Source of the DNA: Diospyros lotus
Lineage: Eukaryota; Streptophyta; Magnoliopsida; Ericales; Ebenaceae
Assembly: GCF_014633365.1 (NCBI RefSeq)
Contig: NC_068343.1
Coordinates: 30,907,307-30,971,306, forward strand
Length of the DNA: 64,000 bases
Direction of reading: 5' to 3'
Shown here: positions 37,752 through 50,006 of the stretch, one piece after another
How the letters are laid out: every line of letters begins with the position of its first letter
How positions within the stretch are numbered: the stretch's first letter is position 1
The notes under the pieces: model-generated
The model's database searches: none
What the model was told of the DNA's origin: nothing
Seen by the model: only the letters and a program-made list of their open reading frames with translations
Made by a program: the position numbers and the translations under genes

Positions 37752-38728
37752 TTAGCAAGACAAACCTAAACTTTTTAAATATTTCAAATTAGGTGGGTAA
37801 CCCTTCAAAAGTTCATAAGCTGTCTTACCAATTTTCTTATAGAGAATTCTGTTTTGCAAGTGACATGCAGATAAGATAGCTTCCCCCCACAAATTATTAG
37901 GTGTAGAAGAATTAACAAGCATAGCATTCATCATATATTTAAGTGTCATATTTTTTCTTTCTATTACACCATTAGATTCAAGTGAATAAGGTGGTGTAAC
38001 TTCATGAATAATTCTTTTTTTTTCACAAAAGTCATTCAAAAGCACATATTTACTACCTCTATTTGGTCTTATTCTTTTAATCCTTCTATTTAATTGATTT
38101 CCTACTTCAGCTTTATACATAAGAAACACATCAAAAGCCTCATCTTTATTTCTAAGTAAATACACTTTAGTATATTTAGAAAAATCATCGATAAAAGTCA
38201 TATAATATTTCTTACAACCTTTAGTCATAGTCAATTTTAAATCTCCTAAGTTCGTTGAATCAAACTCAATAATTTATTTTCTCTATGACTAGATGAACAT
38301 GTTTTCTTAGTCAATTTAGTCACAGTACAAATTTCACATTTATCCATGCATGAATTATTTATACCACTAATCAAGCTAAGTGATTGCATTTTCTTGATGT
38401 AAGAAATACTAACATGTCCTAGTCTAGCATACCAAATATCGTACGAGTCAATCAAGTAAGCAGGAGAAGAAACATCATTCTTATTCATAATCTAAGCAAC
38501 ATTTAAAACAAAGAGTCCCTTATTACAATAACCTTTCCCCACAAACACATTATTCTTGGTCATAACAATCTTATTATATTCAAAAGATACCTTAATCCCA
38601 TCCTTTCCTAGTAGAGACACAAAAATCAAATTTGCTCTAATATCGGGCACATGCAGAACTTCATTCAAAGCCAAAGTCTTGTCAAATGTGAGTTTGAGAA
38701 GAACTTTCCCTTTCTCAAGAATATTCAT
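37752..38728 (-). pseudogene. copia pre-integrase and integrase of the nested element
   Basis: The pieces include the protease/pre-integrase region (LNEVLHVPDIRANLIFVSLL, YDIWYARLGHVSISYIKKMQ) with CEICTVTK as zinc-finger cysteines, then the integrase core YYMTFIDDFSKYTKVYLLRN and SNGVIERKN. The second catalytic Asp, expected in LRSDRGGEY, is Asn here (RPNRGSKYV, codon at about 38061-38063), which would abolish activity. The first catalytic Asp region is out of frame near 38236. Confidence 0.88.
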
Positions 38729-38879
38729 TATTTAGGAATCTCCAAGATACACTTGTTATTTTCCATCTTTAACCAAAATATAAGAGAAAAAAACATCTTG
38801 ATTGGCATAGATGTGCTTGGTAGCTCCAGAGTAACACCCAATCATTCACATTGGCCACAAGATATATTTGAGAAACAAC

Positions 38880-39423
38880 CACAATAATAATGTCATCTCC
38901 TTAAACCAAATTTGCCTTTGGCCTAGAAGGATTGTTGTTTCTCATTGCATTGAGGCGCATGATGGTCTGGCTTTCCACAAACAAAACAAATACCATTTTT
39001 CTTGAAGGTAAGGATATTAGGCTTAGGCACATAGGCCGGGGACAATTGCTTGTGCTTGTGTTTTAGTTGCTACTTGTAGTGGCTCCAAGATTCTGGCAAC
39101 GTCTCAATCAGCAATTCAACTACAAATTCTGGCAATGTCTCAATCAGCAATCCAACTACAAATTCTTCCGGCAAGGTGATCTTTTTTGCCTTTAGATTTT
39201 CCAAGAGCTTGTGGTACTCATTAATCTAAGCCTTGATGTCTTTTTCATTAGTCATCTCCCAACAATAATAGTTGCTGATAACGAACTTCTGTTTGCCAGC
39301 ATCCTCTGCAGTGTTCTCAGTGAACACAAAGTCCCAAATCTACTTGGTTTTCTTGTAGGAACAATATACATCGAAAAAGTTTGTTAGATAAGTTACTGAT
39401 AATAGTATGTCTACATACCTTGT
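38880..39423 (-). pseudogene. copia gag C-terminal half with zinc knuckle
   Basis: The minus strand reads NTAEDAGKQKFVISNYYCWE, EYHKLLENLKAKKITLPEEF, LLIETLPESW, then the knuckle CFVCGKPDHHAPQC. A 36-bp unit is duplicated in tandem (39091-39126 and 39127-39162), adding 12 residues (IETLPEFVVELL-like). A stop lies in the spacer before the knuckle. The N-terminal half lies at 45162-45500, split off by an inserted LTR. Confidence 0.8.
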
Positions 39424-40248
39424 TGGGTTTCAAAGAACGAAACACAACAAAAATATAGAATTTTTTCGATCAACCAAACACTTTGGTAGATCATGAAACC
39501 CAAAAGAATGGATCTAGTTTGCAACTATATAATCTTTTCAAGAATAAAGAATAAAAACAAAAACTAATCTTTTGATTCTTTTCGACATTGGAAGATCAAA
39601 TCTCCATGCCAAGAGGTGTCACCCACCCTCTATAAGTGATTGTGACGACCCGCTCCCACTTACGAGCACCACCAATGAATAATTAACTGGATTACTCACA
39701 CATCAAGCCAATAATTAAAGAGATGGACTATGTTTCAACAAGAAACGCCCTAGGTGGGGACTAGGCTTCGTTCTTCTCTTCGCTCCACTCGAGGTATCGG
39801 TCCCAAAATAATTAAAAAAATTACAACGAAACGGTACCCAAAACCCAAGTGAGCTTTACCTTTCTTTAGTTCACCTCACAACAAGCCAAAGGTGACCCAG
39901 GCACAAAATAACATATTACAAATCTGATTAGTACTGGAGATTTATGGGTAATTCCATATCAAACCTTGCACAATCCGAAAATTAGCCTCCATTAAACTAA
40001 AGCCACTTACAACATGAACTTCACAATTAAATACTACACTATGCTGATTACAACCAACTAGATACCATCTAGTGTCAACAAAATACACATTCAATACATA
40101 TGAATACATATAGGAATACCTACAACATACAAAACTCGGGCAACAACGCTAGTCGCTGCTTCATCCTCCCGACATCACCCTTGCTTGCATCTGGACTTGT
40201 AACATCTACAACATGAGGTAAAACCTCATGAGTAAGTGGCTTGTATCC

Positions 40249-41692
40249 TGCATAAGATAGATGAGCATTTTTGTTTTCCAAAAATTAAAATTAGTACCAT
40301 TAAAGAAAGGTGGACGAGTGGTACTTTGACCCTCAACTATTGATGAGCCGAAAATATGTGCCATTTGACAAGATCTTTTTCCCTAGGTTGTTAAACCAAT
40401 GAAAAACAGTGGGAACAAGGCTCTGATACCAATTGTTAGAACGGGAGATGCTATGGCATACACCAAGAAGGGGGGTGAATTAGATATTTAAAAACTTAAA
40501 TGATAAAACTTGAAAAACTTTTTAACCCAATTGAGGTTTTAGTGATTTAAAATATAGAACATATGAAATGACAAATGTAAAGCAAGAAGAATAAAAGACA
40601 CAAAGGATTTATAGTGGTTCGGCTTAAACCAAGCCTAATCCACTACCTTAGCTCCCACTAAGGATTTTAAACCAATTCACTAAAACCTCCTACTTACACA
40701 AGTAGGCCCTCTAGCTACACAAGCTAGGAAATACAACCTCCCAATTTAATGGGCCCTCTAGCTACACAAGCTAGGAAAATAGAAACAATATAAATGAAAG
40801 AGATAAGCTAAGAGTTAACACTCTTAGTTACAAGTTCTCTCACAATGAAAAACAAGGCTTAACAATAAATTTACAATGATAGAACAGCAAAGCCTTGGAG
40901 AGAAAAAATAAAACAATGAAAGCCCAAACACTGTAAGCTCGAATAAAATTGTTTGCAATTGCTAGATCATCTCATTTCAGTCCATTAGCCTCTCCTTGAT
41001 CATCCATGAGTTGTATATATAAGCATCCATAAAGATTGAAGAAGAAAATAGCCGTTTTTGTGACCGTTGGAGTTGAAAAACTAGCCGTTATAAAATCTGT
41101 GAAACATAATAGTCGACAGAAGAAAAGATTAGTCAACTATTTTTACAAGTAAAACTAAGAATAGTCGACAGACATATACTGATAGTCGACTATTTTTAAT
41201 ACAAAAATCCAATAGTCGACAGACATACTTGAATAGTCGACAGTTGCTGAAATGTGAAGAAATTTTTGAATTTCATGAACAAAAATAGTCGACAGATCAA
41301 AAGACATAGTCGACTATTTTTACTCGATAGTCGACAGATGCTAAAATAGTCGACAGAACATCAAAAATAGTCGACTATTTTGAAGCATAGTCAACAGAAA
41401 GATCCTGATAGTCGACTATTCTTTAGAAAAACTTGAATTTTCAAAACAACCTTATTCGATTCTTTAAAAACTCATTTTGATTATCTTTAAAACAAGTTGA
41501 GATTATCAAAAGTATATTTTGAAACAAGTCACACTCAACCATACTCAATATTTCTTCTATAGGTTTTCATACCTTGCTTCAAAACTCATATATTAAAAAT
41601 TCATTTTCTCATTCACAAAATCCATATAGATAGATTTTCATATATTGATTTTCATATAGACATTCATCAAAACCATTTCATTACTCAAGAGT
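40249..41692 (-). mobile_element. copia fragment: LTR, primer site and gag start (fourth level)
   Basis: In minus sense an LTR (about 41692 down to 40434) ends CTAACA and is followed by a perfect initiator-tRNA-Met primer site TGGTATCAGAGC (complement at 40420-40431). Then gag begins at ATG 40364 with MAHIFGSSIVEGQSTTRPPF and FNGTNFNFWKTKM, the copia gag opening, and stops abruptly at about 40249 against gypsy LTR sequence. All downstream coding is absent. The right boundary is estimated from sequence texture. Confidence 0.7.
41107..41425. repeat. Cluster of 13 atagtcgac-type palindromic motifs
   Basis: Eleven exact GTCGAC cores (as aatagtcgacaga or atagtcgactattt) and two variants (gtcaac) lie within 320 bp at irregular spacing. 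About half are extended to the palindrome-like atagtcgactat. The cluster lies in the upstream part of the copia LTR, so it may be a transcription-factor or enhancer array. It is not a uniform tandem repeat. Confidence 0.85.
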
Positions 41693-44600
41693 AAAATATC
41701 ACACTGCCCTCTGAACCCACCTATTCGAGGCATTAACCTCCCATATTACCCCTAGCATGCATCTAGTCTCCCTATGGCCATCGAACTCCACTAGACCACA
41801 TATAGAACATGCACAACAAACAACTACACACAACATATATACATCGATTTTACCAAACATTCACAAGGTCGCCCACCCTTGGGGCCATCCTTTACCTGGT
41901 TCAAAGCTTTATCTGTCATGAGCGAGAATGCCAGCCTGAAATTTGAACTCTTTTATGATCACCGCTTTCTTGGTACAACCTAGATGCAATCACACAAAAA
42001 CCTCACTACATCAGAAATTAAACTAAGGCCTATGCTTTTGCCATACCTCGCAAAAGCCCACCCGTCAATAATTTCCAAACAACCTCAACAAATAGTTTAA
42101 TCCAACCAACACTTTACACATTTCACTATTTTACATCATCTCACATAATGCAAATAACTAGAAATAATTAAATTCATTTACCTTTATCAATCTGGAGGAC
42201 AAATCCAGCAAAATGCTCACACCAGCGTTACCTCCTTGGGTGTCACCTTGCACCTAGATCCCATTTTTGAGCCTCTGGCATGCACCTCGAGCCTCAAATT
42301 AATATTCAGAATTTTTTCTCAATTTTTCTAAAATTTTTTGACATTTTTTTTCCTATTTTCTCCCAATTTTTTTCTTTCTACTTCCTCCTTTTTCTTCTTC
42401 ACCTCACACGTACAGCACTTGTGCACACAGTCGCTAGGCACCGCTGCTGCCTGCGCTACCATCACCAGCCGACACCGGCTACCGCATGACCGGTGCCACC
42501 GGTCACCTCCGTCGTGAGCAGCCACGCCCTCTTCTGCGCCGAACCGCCTATCCGCACGGAGCCTCCGGCTGCCGCTCGCCTCTGTCTCTAACCGCCATCG
42601 CCCTTGGCCATAGCTCACCGCTGCCACCTTCAGCCACCAACGACCGCTCCCTTGCTGTTGCTGCTCCATCGCCGGCCAAGACAACCTCCATTGCGGATGC
42701 TTTAGGCCACCGCCACTGTTGCCATGGCCAATCGGCCTTCAACCGCCACCAGCCACCCACTGTCGGCCACCTCTGTCGATCACCTCTTTCTTTTTTGATC
42801 ACTCATCTCTTAGCCCAAGATCTCTCCCCAACTCTCGGCCAAGCTCTCTGCCTCTCTCTTATCTGGTTTCATTTCACTGTAGAATGCTTGGGCAGCAAGC
42901 TCTCACGGGTATATATTTATATATATATATATATTACACAAATTACACATTTAACCTCAAACTTTCATTAATTCCACTTGAGAAGTTTCTAAATTGCAAT
43001 TTGACCCTCTAAGGTCAATTAATATTGCAAGCCATCCTCAAATCTTTGAATTAATTACCATCAAGCCACTCAAAAACCTTGATTTCTCTAAAATTAATAG
43101 CCGACATTTACTCAAAAATACTGATTTCGTCCTTGCACCTGCACAATACCTTTTCTCTACCCGAAAATGCTTCAAAGTTTCCTAACACACAAAATCGGAT
43201 CACTTTCAGGGTCCTCTTGACTTCCCGGATATCCTTTACGACCATTCGATACCGTCAACAATTCAGGCTTACACAACAACAATTTCGAAAACTGTTCCCG
43301 ATCTGATTATTTTAGCATCATTAGCCTCACCTCGAGACGCTCGCCAATCTCATGCCTTCTCTCTTAGACATCCAAGTCCCAAGGTATTCTCTGCCATCAA
43401 TTCGATAATTTTATTAATTAATTTCTCAAAACTAACTTTTGGGCTCTCCAGACCACCCAAGGTCCTTTAAAATCACTGAAAATTCTATCTTTTCCAACAC
43501 CATGTAATACCGGGTATTATAGTGATCCATACCAAATAGTATCTTCATGAATGTCAACGAACACGCCTCTTGAGACTTCTTTTGCCAAGAACGCAAGATC
43601 TAACCCCAACTTTCAAAAAGATCGGGTTTCTCTGTCTAACTTTTCTCAAAATTCATTTTTCTTTTAAGAGGAAAAGGCATTAATGGTCTATTTATAGAGG
43701 AGGAGGCCAAACCCTAGTCTAAATAGGGTTTGGAAACAAGTTTAGCACATCTAGAAAGTGTTGGGTCGCGGCCAGCCCACTGGTAGGCTGGCCACACTGG
43801 CAGGACGTGCAGGCCGTGCACGGGCAGGGCCGCGTATGCTCGCCCATGGGCCACGCGAGCCATGCGCAGGCCATATTGGGCATCCACTAGGTCGCGTGTG
43901 GGTAGGCCCCAGGCCACGCTCGACATGGCTCGTTGCCCTTTTTTCCCTAATTTCTTTTGCTCCTTATCGACATTCTATGTACTTTTTCACGAGTGCTAGG
44001 TCGCTCCAAAAACCCACAAATTCATCCGGACCCAAAACACTTTTCAATCCCATTGAATTTTTTTCATAAAACTTCTCTTTGTTTGTGTGTGACCTTATAG
44101 ATTCACTATGAAGATGTCAAAGGACAATTTATAGAATCCTATTCCTAATCAAACTCTTTGATTATGATTCGTAATTTATTTCATCTCATGACAAAATTAT
44201 CATTTTGCCCTTAGACCAAGACTGATGTCTAGTAACATATCATGGCCCACATATCATAATAAAATGAAAATAACACTTCAAATGAACCTTTCCGGGACAA
44301 GTTCTACTATTATTTGATCCCTCTATCATAATACCCCAGTATGGTCTAAAAGTATGGTGAAATGTCAAACTTCCAATAACTGACACTATGTGTACGAATG
44401 CTAAGTCCACAACTCCTATAGTTGAATCAATAACTCTTATTAATTCTCAATTATCCGCGTTGGCCAACGACTTCTTGAGTTGTGACTCCATCATTCACAT
44501 AGGGTATATACCTTTTATGATTCTTACCAAGGTCGATAGATTCCATCTTGCATACTCACCTACCTTTATATGATTCGGATCATACCCAATAACCACCCTA

Positions 44601-45161
44601 TTAGAGACTCATCTTACTGGACCCTAAATAGTGGCCTCAAAGAATGACACTCCTCATACAAGATAATTGTGGTACCTCAAGAAAAGAGATTATTAGCACC
44701 TGTCACCACAAAGAACTCTCAATTGACATTTAGTAAGAGTTACCAATTGGGTTTTCTCGAATTAGGTCATTCAGTGAACTCATACACCAATGAACACCTA
44801 CACACTTGCATTAGTGTCCCACACAAGTAATTAATGAGATTAACTACCCTCCTTATGAGCATGCATAGTGTGTACCAATCTTGACGGTACTACAGAGACC
44901 TCACTCTATAGTCTTATGACTAGGAATAGTTTAAGAATGAAGCATCAATCATTCGGTCTTATTAGTATGATCTCATCATAAACCAATTGACATTGTTACA
45001 CTCTTTGGGCTTCATCTATATATATAAGAAAACACTAAGATGAATGTATTGCCAAGTATTAAAAGAAAAATACTTTTATTAATCATAATATATCCGAGAT
45101 TTATAAGAGACGTAGCCAACTCAAAACTATTATGATTGGCTCCTAAGTTACAACTCTATCA

Positions 45162-45500
45162 CTTGTTGACATAAAGCCATGACTCCATTTGTTTTACATC
45201 AGCAAGATCCGATTTGGACTAGGTCAAAGCAATAGTAACGCTATACATATCAAGGATTGAGGAAATTTTCTTTTTCTAGTGCTTGAAATTTTGGCCACCA
45301 AAAATCTCAATTTTTGTGATATCAGGGAATGGTTTTTCTTACGACATCATGGGAGGAATGGAAATCGAAATAACATTAATGGCAGAGACATTGGTGTTGG
45401 TAGTAACAAAGTCACCATTGATATTGGCAGCAATATTGGTGTTGGTAGCATTAGTGGTAAAGAAATCACCAGAAACATGAGTGTGCTCCATTGAGCAAAA
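45162..45500 (-). pseudogene. copia gag N-terminal half of the nested element
   Basis: The minus strand reads FPDITKIEIFGGQNFKHWKK and ISSILDMYSVTIALT, then ADVKQMESWLYVNK, matching the N-terminal half of copia gag. One stop follows IALT. Upstream, repeats of accaacacc/attgctgcc (45370-45450) give the leader or N-terminal extension. The reading breaks off at the CTTGT duplication of the inserted LTR. Confidence 0.75.
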
Positions 45501-45514
45501 AATATCCTAGAGAT

Positions 45515-46222
45515 TGATGGACAAATAAGAAGAACAAGATCAAAAGCCCGAGGCATGTTAGACACTGTCCTCTAGGATATTTTGTGGGTGTAGCGTATCC
45601 CCCAAGATTCAACGGGCTCTTCCGGTTTGAAACCAAAAGAACAACAAGAGAATTTTAATAGGAGAAAACCTAGAAAACAAAGAGCAAAAGATGTTTAAAG
45701 GAGGGAGAGACTCGTGTGTTCTCGTTATTTTTGAAGCAGAAGCCAATGGTGGTATTTATATCTACCGAACCATGTAAATGTTGGCGAATAATCAAAAAAT
45801 AATCTGGCTCATTAGAGAAAAATTATAAGGATTTAGTTTAGATATTATCCAACAAATAAAACATGTAATCTGACGAAGTACTCTTCAATGGGCCAAAGAA
45901 GGACTAGACTTGTTGCAAACCAATTCGTCTAAGGCTTTAAAAATTGATTATTTTAAAAAGTTCTAAATTTTTTGAAAAACAACAAAGATAACGGCATCAT
46001 ATATTTGGTTGGTTAAAACAAATATATATAATTGATTGATAAAATCAAGAAAATCATGTAGATAATGGATAAGACTACAAGTTGAATTTCAATTGAATTT
46101 TAAAGCTAACACCAGTAGGGATATTAGATAAGTTTTGAAAACTTCTTTGGCCACGTGTAAATAATTTGACATAAAATATGTAAAATATTAGATAAATGTC
46201 TCTTAAAATATTTTTATTTACA
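45515..46222 (-). repeat. 5' LTR of the nested copia element
   Basis: This is 708 bp, matching 34550-35269. In minus sense it begins TGTAAATAAAAATATTTTAA and lies upstream of gag. Confidence 0.85.
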
Positions 46223-47877
46223 AGAGTTTGAAGTTGGGTTGTCCAAGCCCAATCATTTTTTTCCTTTTATTTGTTTATTTTTAGAGCTAATCATGAAAAT
46301 AACCTAATTCTTTTTGCACAGAGGTTTTTTTTTCCTAAAAATTAACACCTAGATTTACTAAGATTCAACCATCAGATATTTATAATTTTTTGATACGGTC
46401 GATCACAAAGCCAAGGGGAGTCTAATGCTTTTCCAAAAATGGGATTTTTTTTTATCAAAAACTAATTTGTCAATCCAACCATAGTTGAATGAATCTGATG
46501 ACTTGTTCAATTATTGGAGTCACCCATTGATTGTGTCTGAAAATTAATTTTTAAATCTATCCAAATTGAATGGACAAATCATTTTTATTTTTGGGTTTGT
46601 CAACATTGTGATTAGGGAAATTTCATCGGCTCTAATAATTTAACCACCAACCGACCACACTTTGTAGTGGCTGCCAATGACATTTGCAATGGCTACTAGC
46701 TGTTTGATTGTCTTTGATTGTCCAACAAGGAAAAAATTTAGTAGATTACTTTTAGCCTTAAAATTTATATGAACTATGAATTGACCTCAATGTTTATAAA
46801 ATATGAATTTGGCATTTAAGTTATAAAATAGTAGAATGACCCTAACTTTCAAAAATTATGAATTGGCCTCCAAGTTTATGAAATTATGAATTAGACCTTA
46901 AGCTTCTGAAACTTACAAATTCGCCTTTAATGTTACTGATTTGACTATATGGGTGATCCTTGGTTTTTGTAACATTGGGTTCCGAGGATAAACCAATATG
47001 TGTTCTAATTATAACCTGAAGTCATCCTAATGATCGCAAAAGATTTGAACGAGGTCCTAAGGAGCTACCCTAGCTAGAAAAGATTAACTAGGAAGATTGT
47101 TCCACCTGTCAAACAAGTACATCTTTCATGCTATGGAAATTAATATTTTTGTTATATATAGAAGTAGATATATTATCGTAAATGTTTAATTGCATAACTA
47201 TTCTTCGATAACCAAAACAAAGATTTTTGTTCATGAAAACATTTTAAATCCATTGGGAAAGAGAAAAGAAAAGTTTTAACTATTATTAATTTGAAAAGAA
47301 ATATGAATTTCAAGTTATTGAACTTATGATTATCTCTTTTAACAAGTTCTCCTAATCAAGTATAGTTTAATAAACTTGCATGTTCTGTTTACTTGTTTGT
47401 CTACTAAAAGAAAGATCTATTTACATGTTTACAAACACGTGTGACAATTCACGTGTTAACATGATTTTAAAAATTTGCATTAATTAATATATTAAAGTAT
47501 ATATACAAATTACTGTTATCCTTCACATGTTGCTTGTAACTTGGACCTTTTTGTCTTTTCCTAATGGTTATGGCATGCTTTTCCTATTGATATTAACATT
47601 TTTAGGTTTTGGCTTGGTAAAACTATGTATCTAATTAAGTCATGTTCCATGTAGATACATTGACACTTAGTGCCCAATCTTGAGTTTTGTATTTCTTTGT
47701 CTTACTCTTATTTGAACTTTTGTTTCGATTAAAAGGATTGGATTTAGTTATAACTCTGTTATTGGATAGAAATTAGACCAATTGTACTTGGTAATGTGAT
47801 GAGTAACTTTATATAAGCGGTTTGTTGGTCTTAAGGGTTAGGGTTACCCTAGTATTGGGATCGACGCTAGTTATGAA
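46223..47877. other. Non-coding stretch, partly old gypsy LTR
   Basis: No credible coding frame is seen. From 46760 to 46930 degenerate copies of a ~40-base phrase (aaattatgaattggcctcca and similar) recur. The end of the stretch, together with 53715-53744 beyond the copia insertion, leads into a primer-binding site, so at least the right part is probably a gypsy LTR. Confidence 0.45.
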
Positions 47878-48371
47878 TGTAAGTTAAAATCATAATATTG
47901 CATGATGAACATAACATACAATTAATCATTAATGCCCATAATCGTAAAACTCATGTAAATCACATAAACTGTAATTAAATGCGTACCTGAATCCATAATA
48001 GGATATACCGTAATGAGAAATACCAGCTAAAGACGAAATGTCGGAATCTGGTTTCTCCCCCTTGACCTTAACCGTAATGATGGAATAATATAACTGTGAT
48101 GCTTTTGATTGTGTTGGGTAGAGAGAGGACCAGACCCATATTTATAATAGTAAAAGTAGTCTCCCATCAAGACTCTTAGGAGTTATCATTAACATCTTCT
48201 AAACCAAATAAAATTAGGATTGACCATTATCTTATTAAATCCTTATATTTATCTTATCAATTTAATGCAATTATATCTGATAATGAACTTAATTATCTCA
48301 TTAGATAAACACTATAATATCTGTTGAGATATTTACTTAATTATCATGTGAGCCACAAGATAATTCTTACA
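47878..48371 (-). repeat. 3' LTR of the 47878-53714 copia element
   Basis: This LTR, about 494 bp, starts tgtaagttaaaatcataata. A TATA-like tttataata block lies near 48140-48150. It matches 53221-53714 with few differences. Confidence 0.92.
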
Positions 48372-48719
48372 TTCTCCCACTTGGCTCGTATGATATTACC
48401 TTTATGATTTAATAAGAAATAACATAATGTGCACAAACAATCATCCTTTAATTCTCTTTATTTTGGTTACCATAACATCATTATTAAGTTAAAATATTAA
48501 TGCGGGTCATGGCGGTTGTGAGTCAATTCTTTCTGACCCAGTCCCTTCCATATACCACAACACTAACTTCCAACTTAACATGACCTTTAATGAAGATAAT
48601 TATGACAGTCCAACTTTAATTATTCCTGTCAACTTTATTCTAAACAGTTATGTATACAAATAGAAAACAGGAATATCAGAAACATATGAAATCAAAGTGT
48701 CAAATGCATAAACTTTAAT

Positions 48720-50006
48720 AGAGTCAAATTACATAATACCCAAAATACCCATCCTTTCAACATGTTCATTAAATATTTTGGGTGGCAGTCCTTCTGTCAT
48801 AGGATCTGTTATCATAAGATTGGTGCTAATATACTCTATTGACATTGTATGTTTCTGAACTTCTTCTTTAACAGCCAAGTATTTAATTTCCATATGCTTA
48901 GCACCCTTAGAATACTTGTTGTTTTTAGAGAAGAATACTGCTGTGGAATTAACACAATGAATTTTCAGCAGCTTGGCAATACTGTCGACAATCCGAAGCC
49001 CTGAAATAAAATTTCGTAGCTATAAACCATGAACGGTGGCCTTAAAGCAAGCCACGAACTTAGCTTCCATAGTAGATGCAGCGATGACGGACTGCTTCGC
49101 ACTTTTCCATGAGATTGCTCATCCGGCTAATAGGAACAAGTAGCCGAATGTTGATTTTCTGGTATCAACACATCTGGCAAAATATGAATCTGAATAGCTA
49201 ATCACCTCAAGATGATCGGATCTTCTAAAAGTGAGCATGTGATCTTTAGTTCCTTGCAGGTATCTGAAAATCTTCTTTGCAGCTTTCTAGTGATCAAGGC
49301 CTAGATTACTTTGATATCTTCCCAGAACCCCGACAACGAAGCTTATGTCTGGTCTAGTGCAAGTTTGAGCATACATTAGGCTCCAAACTGCAAATGCATA
49401 AGGAATATTTCACATTTGCTCTCGTTCCAGTTCAGTTTTTGGGCATTACATAAGGTTAAATTTATCCCCCTTCTGAATTGGAACTACCCCTGATGAGCAT
49501 TTATACATATTGAATCTCTCTAGAATTTTATTAATATATGCTTTCTGAGACAACCCTAACAATCCTTGTGATCTATCATGGAATATTTCTATTCCCATCA
49601 CATAAGTTGTCTCTCCCATATCTTTCATTTCAAAATTCTCAGAGAGATACTGCTTGGTTTCATGTAATAAACCAAGATCATTAGCAGCAAGCAGAATGTC
49701 ATCAACATACAGAATTAGAAAAATAAATTTGCTCCCATTGACCTTCATATATATACACCGATCAACAGTGTTTTCTTGAAATTCAAAAAACGTAATGGTA
49801 TTATTAAACTTTAAATACCATTGGCGGGAGGCTTGCTTAAGTCCGTATATTGATTTCTTTAATTTATACACCATGTGTTCCTTTCCTTCAACTGAAAAAC
49901 CCTTAAGTTGATCCATATAGACCTCTTCCTCCAAATCCCCATTAAGAAAGACAATTTTTACGTCCATTTGATGTAATTCCAAATCATAATGAGCCACTAA
50001 AGCCAA
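48720..50006 (-). pseudogene. copia reverse transcriptase and RNase H
   Basis: An open 186-codon piece (49446-50006) carries LHQMDVKIVFLNGDLEEEVY, KKSIYGLKQASRQWYLKF and the active site FLILYVDDILLAAND, then ENFEMKDMGETTYVMGIEIF and LGLSQKAYINKILERF. RNase H follows in broken frames (48760-49440), with SDSDFARCVDTRKSTFGYLF, AISWKSAKQSVIAASTMEAK and KHMEIKYLAVKEEVQ. The reverse transcriptase N-terminus is joined directly to the pre-integrase region by a deletion. Confidence 0.9.

Larger units (their letters stand above)
39641..43521. mobile_element. Gypsy-like solo LTR (third nesting level), TSD GTGAT
   Basis: The sequence starts TGTGACGACCCGC and ends CCGGGTATTATA. The flanks gtgat at 39636-39640 and 43522-43526 are identical. 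The ending TA instead of CA may be a single mutation. Excluding the copia fragment inside, it is about 2.4 kb without gag or pol, the size of large plant gypsy LTRs. The segment 42400-42760 is GC-rich with repeated gccac/ccgcc words and produces overlapping open frames on both strands that I do not credit. A (TA)n run lies at 42908-42934. Confidence 0.65.
39424..45161. mobile_element. Solo LTR (second nesting level), TSD CTTGT
   Basis: The insertion starts TGGGTTTCAAAG at 39424 and ends CTCTATCA at 45161. The 5-bp flanks cttgt at 39419-39423 and 45162-45166 are identical, and the gag reading resumes exactly across them (LYVNK | VCRHTIIS). Removing the younger insertion at 39641-43521 leaves 1.86 kb with no coding frame, so this is best read as a solo LTR. 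A minus-strand TATA-like site (ctatttatagagg in plus sense, 43689-43701) marks its promoter. GC-rich tandem variants of gccacac/gcaggcc lie at 43760-43925. Confidence 0.75.
34550..46222 (-). mobile_element. Copia element carrying nested LTR insertions
   Basis: Two similar LTRs (34550-35269 and 45515-46222) flank a minus-strand gag-pol split by younger insertions. The gag N-terminus lies at 45162-45500 and its C-terminus at 38880-39423. Between them sits an LTR with target duplication CTTGT. A purine tract with ggtggggga in minus sense lies at 35270-35290. I cannot find a convincing primer site next to the right LTR or a matching 5-bp duplication outside the LTRs, so the outer flanks may have changed. 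From 34011 to 34549 only repeats such as (ATA)n at 34203-34225 are seen. Confidence 0.8.

Noticed and set aside
41107..41425. CRISPR-like repeat array
   Set aside because: The repeated word is only about 9 bases, spacing is irregular, and the context is a plant LTR. It is not a CRISPR array.
42328..42971. Overlapping open frames on both strands in GC-rich sequence
   Set aside because: They come from GC-rich words inside the gypsy-like LTR; no domain, and frames overlap on both strands.
45515..46227. Target duplication for the outer nested copia element
   Set aside because: The five bases outside the two LTRs (ctcct at 34545-34549, agagt at 46223-46227) do not match, so no duplication is claimed.
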